From Cyclospora cayetanensis (Eukaryota; Apicomplexa; Conoidasida; Eucoccidiorida; Eimeriidae), in the NCBI RefSeq assembly GCF_002999335.1, contig NW_020312037.1, positions 124,001-188,000 of the forward strand: a stretch of DNA of 64,000 bases, written 5' to 3'. This document shows, in pieces, positions 58,018-64,000 of this stretch. Positions within the stretch are counted from its first letter, which is position 1. Each line of letters starts with the position of its first letter. The notes beneath the pieces are model-generated. The model was not told where the DNA came from and searched no databases. It was given only the letters and a program-made list of their open reading frames with translations. A program made the translations under genes and the position numbers.

Positions 58018-59548
58018 ATGTTGATACAATCTGCGTCATGGAGTTTCCTCACAAGCCGCCGGCCGTCGACGCTCCTCGCGCTGCGGCGGTCGATGCAACG
58101 GAAGTTGGTTAGCACAACTTCCTCATTCTCCCACATCCACGTGTATCCCGCACGCATACGAGATAAAGAACGCCAATGTTTCAATTTTTCAACCAGGAAT
58201 ACAGCCGGAAAGTCAAGCCCCGGGGTGCCGAGCCAGCAGGCTTCCCACGTAGACGCTCCTGTGAAACCATGTGCTGCTTCCCCAACTGCAAACGGCGCAT
58301 CTAAGGCGCCAGCGAATGCTACATCACTTGTAAAGCAGCTTAGAGACCGTACTTCCGTCAGCTTCGGGCTTTGCAAGCAGGCTCTTGAGGCAACAGAGTG
58401 GGTGCGTTCTACCGGTTACCCACCCTCCCTCAAAACGCTCCCTGACCACTGCCTACTCGGTGGGAGCACTGAACTTGGGCGCAGCATTAGGCAGCGCAGC
58501 TATAAGCCAGGTCGCATGTGTATAGTGCCTTGCCTACGACTGTCTGCTGCAGGATGCGGAGAAAGCTGTCCTCTTCTTACGAAAAGCCGGCATTGCCAGG
58601 GCAGCAAAAACTGCACTTCGCGATGCCCAAGAAGGAGTTGTTTCAGTTGTTGGATCCAGAGAAGGAAGCAGCTGGAGTGCTGTGGTGCTGAACTGTGAAA
58701 CCGACTTCGTCCAGCGCAGTCCAAAGTTCGTGGCCTTCTCCAAGGCCCTTGCAGAGCATTGCCATTCTATTTCAAGTGGGGACAATACAACTCAGGGTGA
58801 TCCAGGACCGACAGACACTTCAGATGGTGTAGTTTCTCAACTGAAGAGTTCGCAACCTTCAGCGCAACTTTCCGCATGCGCTCAAAGCTGCAGTGCCAAC
58901 ACACCGGCTTCGGTGCAGGAGCTTCTGGTCGATCTTGCGACGCAGTTTGGGGAAAATATCGTCATCACAGCAGTGGAACGCATTGATGCTGCGGCCGATT
59001 CCTGCATCGGTGCTTATGTGCACGGAGAAATCGAAGCTGGCGTGGGCACGGTGGCTGCTCTTGTGGAGATCCACTACGCTGTATTGGATGACACACAGGC
59101 ATGTGCATCCTTGCACAAACGTGTAGCCGAGCTTGCAAAGCTTCTCTCCATGCAGGTTGTTGCGACCAAACCCAGGTTCATCAGTATGGACTCTATTCCT
59201 GACTCATTTGTGGAAACGGAACGCGCGATCATTGAAGCAGCTGCGCAGAAGAAAAGTGCGGCAGGATCTTCGGGGGGAACAAAACCGGTCGATCTGACAA
59301 AGGTCATTGAAAAACGGCTAAAGCATTGCCTAGAGGAGCAATGTCTTCTGCAGCAGGAATTTTTAATGATGGGCCGCGTTCAGAATGCTTTCGACAATGA
59401 CGGAGCTGGCGGGGAAGCACACGATCCAGCAGAGCAAAGGAACCGGAACCCTTGTACTGTGGCTGACGCAATCAAATTCGTAGGACAAAGACTGGGCTGC
59501 AAGCTTGAGGTCTCGCGTATGTGGCTCCTCAGTGTCAGAAGCGTGTGA
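58018..59548 (+). CDS. tsf: Organellar elongation factor Ts (2 exons, 459 aa)
   Basis: Guanine-nucleotide exchange factor that recharges EF-Tu in bacterial-type translation. Exons 58018-58401 and 58553-59548, joined in phase 0 (TGG|GTGCGT donor, CTGCAG acceptor), give 1380 nt. The N-terminal ~100 residues are Ser/Arg/Leu-rich with almost no acidic residues over the first 45, as expected of an organelle-targeting leader. LVKQLRDRTSVSFGLCKQAL (about 104-123), continuing as DAEKAVLFLRKAGIA, is the N-terminal UBA-like module that contacts EF-Tu. CETDFVQRSPKF (about 176-187) is the family signature TDFV.R...F. Later core and C-terminal segments follow, with acidic Ser/Gly-rich insertions, so it is longer than bacterial EF-Ts (about 280 aa). 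In apicomplexans EF-Ts is known to work in the apicoplast; mitochondrial targeting is the alternative. The last ~14 residues could be replaced by another exon if GAG|GTCTCG at 59508 is a donor. Confidence 0.88.
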
Positions 59549-62420
59549 GTTCTTGCATGCTCCTGTGGAACATTGTCCGATATTCAACTGTACAGTTTGC
59601 ATCTACGGCTTCGTAGCAGAGCTGCACTAAAGGTCTACTGCAAACGTGCCGTTTGTTGCCGTTTATAGCTGAATTTTCCCGGGAACTGTTTAACTCAAAT
59701 GCCTGTAGTCATTCATATGACGAGCCGCACGCATCTAGAAGTTGCACTGGCAGGCCATCAATATAGGCTAGCCTTCCGTAGCTTTCCAGCCGCTTTCCTC
59801 CAACTCAGGTGATATGGGTACAACACGACATGCGGTGCTTAAATAGCGAATAATCTGCTTGGAGAACATATGAGAGTACATTTTGCAAACAGTTTTTCCC
59901 TCATGGTCGCTCATCTTGCTCCCAACCCTCTCAATGTTCGGTCTAGCTTACTTGAGTAGTATTTCTTCCGGTTGGGTCCTTTGCTTTCGTCGATCAAGCT
60001 TCATTTTAGCTAAAGGAATCGGCACTTTGAGTGCTTGTGGTGATTCCGGAGAAACGTTCTATATGAACTCGGTGCAAAGGCGGTACAGCTTTGTTTTACA
60101 TCCCTGGCTCTGAGAACAAATGAAGAGCGGTCGTTCTTCCCTGCCTTGTTAGGCTGGCTAAGGGCAACGCACCATGAAAATTCATACGAAGATTGTGCCA
60201 GCTGCACTAAAATACACATCTTTTCCAGTCCTCTGAAGCTTCACTAGTCTTTACCCAATTCTTTGACCATCCTGAGTTTGTAGCACATGCAAGTTACCTT
60301 TCACGTGCAAAATATCCTCTGAAACCACGTCGCAGTCCCCTTGCGCTGCTTTCATTATGTAGAGTGTGCACCACTTCACGGACTGAGTTAGCCAAATTTA
60401 CTGAACTGGCGCCTCATATTCCACTGGAAAAGCCTAATGCGCTTGGCTGAGGCAGTTTTTAAAGGTGTCTACGGGGTTCCTAACCCGGCAGGGAACACTT
60501 GCTAGATGCTGCTACAGCTATGTCCCCCAGTTTCCTGCTACCCCTAAGCACTTGAAGGCATCCTTGAGACAGTACAGCTGTTTTACATGCGCTTGTACCT
60601 AATGGCAAGTATACTCTCTTCAGTGTAGCATCCCTAGACATTTCCACTAAACAAAATCTTCATGGAGCTCTGTGCAGAGTGCTTGGAATTCCTTGTGTGT
60701 TGGCCTTAATTCGCCTGCATTTCTCAAATGAAGGGCCCATTTAAAGGCCATACGCATTGTAGTCATGGATGTAATACGCCGAGTCCCCCTGGAATATCGG
60801 ACAGAACATACGCTATGAGCAAGAACAATCCGGCATTTTGCTTTGCTACTCTATTGCAAGTTACTCATTCCCTACAGACGATTTTGAAGTGGCTGGCCTA
60901 TCAGGTTTTCAAGGTGCAATGTGAGAAAGAGACTGCACAAACGTGCGACCACGTGGTCCCATTCAGTGAAATCAGTGCTTGTCATAATCACTGACACTGC
61001 CTCTTTCATGTACTTTTTCTCATTAATGCGATGTGGAGAAACTACTTTTCCATTCTTGGCATTGAATGTGCCATGTTGGGTTGCGATGCACATGGCCAAG
61101 TTTCCATGGTTAACTGCGATTTACGTTATCTTTTATCAGTTCAACTAGAGCTATTCTGTGTTAACAAGGTGGGAGCTGAGAAACTCGCAATTTCCTGAGC
61201 TGCCAAGAAACTCGGGTTAGTGCAATTCCGCGTGCCAACCCTAGTATATCCCGTCCAATGCTTCAAGTGTAGCTCCACTCGCATACGTCCTGCTACAGAG
61301 AGCTGTCCCAAACAAGAAATAGCTGTCTTTCGGCTGCAGAAGAATCTTCTGAACACGCCTATTGATTTGCAATGACACCTTCATGCCGGGGACGTAGGAT
61401 GGTAAGTGGCTATGACACTCATGGATCCAAACACCCCAATCGCAAATCGCCCTAATGGTCAAATGCTTGTTCCCACATCCCCCAGGGCTATAGTGAAGTA
61501 TTTTGTTTGCTTTTCGGGAAGGAAAGTGTTTGTAGTGTAACCGCGGATTGAGTAGCAACACATGCTGATACACTCTGAGCAAGCATTTGTTTTTCTATTT
61601 TTTGCGACTTCTTCAGTCGGATTCGTAGAGATAAACGTTCTCTGCAGTGCATTCAAAACTTACATGATCGCAGCAACTGTTTAGCCTTGTACTGCTCCCA
61701 GGTCCACCCTGTACCTTACAAAGACATGCCACTACAGCTGCCATTTCCTGCTGCAGGAGGGGTTGCGTAATCACTCAAGCTACTTCAGTATCGCAGTAAC
61801 TCATCTGTTCTCTACCTTGCGCATATTTGTCTGTGGAGTAACCGTCTGGACAGTCCGGCTGGCTCTTTTTTCTGGCGACGCCCCGCCGTTCGCCCTCGTC
61901 TTGATACCGTTGAAGTTGATTGGCTCCTGTTGGCATTACTGATCCCCTATGATAGCTTTACTATATGTGGAAAGGTGTATCGTGCTAGCCACTCATTGGC
62001 AATGTCATTGCACATTGTGCAATTTTGAGAGGGGTGCCACTAGAGGTTGCCCTTTTTGAGTTGCCTCCTTGTGTCTAAATGCTGGTGCGTGGTATTTACC
62101 AGCAGTGACTGCCTGAGAGGCCGACGACACTCCTAAGCGACCAGCATCTCCGTCAGGCCCGTAAAACAGCGCCATGACGTGCATATTTCATGTTGTCTTC
62201 GCCGGAAGCCGAACAACCAAGAGGCACACTACTTGTGCATTGGGCCACAGATCCCCCCTGTGCTTGGGCATCTCCATAGAGGAGGGCTTGGCTCCTGTCA
62301 GATTCAATTGGCTAACTTCCTAAAAGCTAGAAGCATCTGTGTATACAGCTAGGGCGAAATGGACAACTGCAAAAGGACATTGGAAAGCTTTTAAATTGCT
62401 TTGCGATCAGCATCGCAAAG
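59549..62420. other. AT-richer repeat-derived DNA, no supported gene
   Basis: Short ORFs only. On the minus strand, 61656-61459 contains NPTEEVAKNRKTNACSE and then FLPEKQTKYFTIALGD, which faintly resembles the Q...Y.DK.R...F..GD stretch at the end of retrotransposon integrases. A fourth, heavily decayed element on that strand is therefore possible but not demonstrated. Confidence 0.35.
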
Positions 62421-64000
62421 TTGTTAAATTCGAACAACCAAGTCGGGTTCCATGGGGCGCCGGTTGTTAAGATTTTGGATGCGAGCTCGTTCGCTGTATA
62501 TTGGTCCCCGAGGAAGAAGTTGTTTGATCCGAAATCAGCGTGGAAGACGCCAGAAAAGTGCGTCCTGTGGAAAAGTCCCTTGCAATATCTGTTCAGACCC
62601 ATGTCGATACTTCAGAACCCGTCCAGTGGCAGCTGAGGTGTGTACTTATGTCCAGGACTGACCCTGATGTAAGATCCTTCCGGTTCTACCGTATTCGCAC
62701 GCCAAAGGTAAACTTAAAGGACGCACAGAAGCAAATAAACTCAGCTAGCCGGGGTCATGCCTATGGCAGCCAGCACCTGGACGCTACAGGAGAGTCTCTG
62801 GGTGTGGCTGCAGCTTCGTCGCCCGCTGATCTACTTGTAGAATGCGTCGTACTGATCGAAGTGCGCGACATCCAGGAGAATGCTTTGCGGGAAGGATGCT
62901 ACTGCCAGCTTCATGCTACTTAGAAGTAGACGGTGCACAGACAACAAGCAAGCTGTACCTATCTTTTGTGGAATAGGCACAGAGAATAGACGGGACGATC
63001 GAAACACAACCTTAGCTACGTGGAGAGACATCTGAATCCCTGTGCCTATGTCAAGCTATTTACCGGATCGCGTGCCGCTGTAGCAATACATTTCGACGCG
63101 AAACATGTTATCTGCTCATGAATGCCACCGTGGATGATTCCATGTGCTCACACGCGAAATCCCCGATAGACGTGGCCGATGTAAGGTTGCCTTGGGGGCT
63201 GGCATGGCCAGCCACATTGGCATCTGTAGAGTTGGCCTTTGCATACGCAAGACACCAGCACATGTTGGCACTACAAGAATACGCCCAGCGCCGCCGTCAA
63301 GGGATATCAGGGCTTCCCCGTGAGTTGCAGGACATGTTAGGGATCAGAGCCTCTCCACTTTCAAGCGAGGAAGAGAGTGATTTCCCAGCATTGCTGTTTG
63401 CACAGCTCCTTGATCGCCGTCACTTTGTCACCTAGGGAAAAACACCAAAAGGGGACAAAAAAAGGAAGCAAAGTTCTTCGCAGGCTTGGTAACCGAAATT
63501 GTGGATAGACATACTGTCTGCCTGGTACCAGTGCTGTCAGACGAACAAGTATGGATTCATATTGCTTCCCATGCAAGGCATTGTCACTCTACAGTAAAGG
63601 GTGCTGTGAGCATATCAGCCAAGGCTATTATCGATTGCGCTTGTGGCCCAAAACTAGAGCTTGTCGGGGAAGAGAGGATGGGCACACATGAGGCCACACA
63701 CAACTACTGCATCCTCACACAGCTGTACGGCATTGACGCCCCAGAATTACCCATCGAAGCAATAGAACAAAGCACGAGAGAGCATTTTGCGACTAGTGAG
63801 ACCAGCTTGTACGGCGGCCATCCTTTGAATAAGGGATGCCAAATATTGGGAGCTGCCACGAGGTGAGCGCTGGCCGAAATGCTCCTAGGGAGGATTGTTC
63901 TGGTGCACACAATATAGACACTATTGTAATACATCGGTGGCATGTATACTAGTACCTGGAGTGTCTGATCGTTTGTCGGACGGAACTAAGAAATACCTTG
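62421..64000 (+). CDS. Partial multi-exon gene with staphylococcal-nuclease-like motifs
   Basis: Three or four coding segments are visible. 62421-62556 reads GAPVVKILDASSFAVYWSPR and may end AGAAAA|GTGCGT. 62633-62932 holds MSRTDPDVRSFRFYRIRTPK and later LLVECVVLIEVRD. 63084-63430 begins after CTGTAG. 63484-63862 begins after TTCTTCGCAG and ends with a strong donor, ACGAG|GTGAGC. The last contains VTEIVDRHTVCLVPV and LYGIDAPELP. A V..V.D...... strand followed by a ...GI.APE/RTPK loop is the pattern of SNase (OB-fold) domains, seen here twice, as in Tudor-SN-type proteins. The junctions, especially around 62560-62640 and 63430, are not settled. The gene runs off the right edge. The SNase assignment is inference from short motifs. 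Confidence 0.4.

Noticed and set aside
57780..58376. 198-codon minus-strand ORF
   Set aside because: It overlaps the first exon of EF-Ts, whose identity and splice joint are clear; no domain on the antisense.
1..64000. tRNA, rRNA or other structured RNA genes
   Set aside because: I looked for T-loop GGTTCRANYCC-type boxes and rRNA cores and saw none that form a convincing gene; small RNAs cannot be excluded by eye.

Overview
The window reads as nuclear DNA of a coccidian apicomplexan, most likely Eimeria or a close relative. Three things suggest this. Genes are cut into many small exons with GT-AG (and some GC-AG) introns. Coding and flanking DNA is full of CAG/GCT trinucleotide tracts that give homopolymeric Gln and Ala runs. 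Gene-poor stretches are filled with decayed chromovirus-like Ty3/gypsy retrotransposons, which are known from Eimeria. Species cannot be fixed from the sequence alone.

Layout. 1-1.6 kb: a 19-bp minisatellite and a trinucleotide-rich low-complexity tract. 1.6-4.2 kb (+): a seven-exon VTT/TMEM41-type membrane protein. 4.2-15.2 kb: no convincing host gene; a minus-strand retrotransposon relic (gag, RNase H, integrase) and LTR-like fragments. 15.2-20.6 kb (+): a Gln-rich single-exon ORF, then a multi-exon gene of unknown function. 20.6-29.4 kb: repeat-rich; a plus-strand retrotransposon relic with reverse transcriptase, RNase H, integrase and a probable chromodomain. 29.5-33.0 kb (+): an FG nucleoporin with FG / coiled-coil / FG layout like Nup58/45. 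33.1-34.8 kb (-): scattered exon-like segments of an unidentified gene. 35.0-46.6 kb (+): a complete 25-exon DNA topoisomerase II. 47.0-48.4 kb (-): a compact SET-domain protein in seven exons of 36-142 nt. 50.9-54.9 kb (+): a third retrotransposon relic. 55.0-55.8 kb (+): two well-joined exons of an unknown gene. 55.9-57.3 kb (+): ribosomal protein eS31 (S27a) fused to a strongly degenerate ubiquitin. 58.0-59.5 kb (+): an organellar elongation factor Ts. 62.4-64.0 kb (+): exons of a gene with staphylococcal-nuclease-like motifs, running off the window.

The intron models for the VTT protein, nucleoporin, topoisomerase II, SET protein, ubiquitin-S27a and EF-Ts were built by hand, matching reading-frame phase at every junction; each spliced length is an exact multiple of three. 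Four of these 44 introns need a GC donor. The host genes have no operon-like relationship: they are independent housekeeping or regulatory genes (chromosome topology, nuclear pore, ribosome, organelle translation, lipid or membrane traffic, lysine methylation) separated by repeat-rich blocks.
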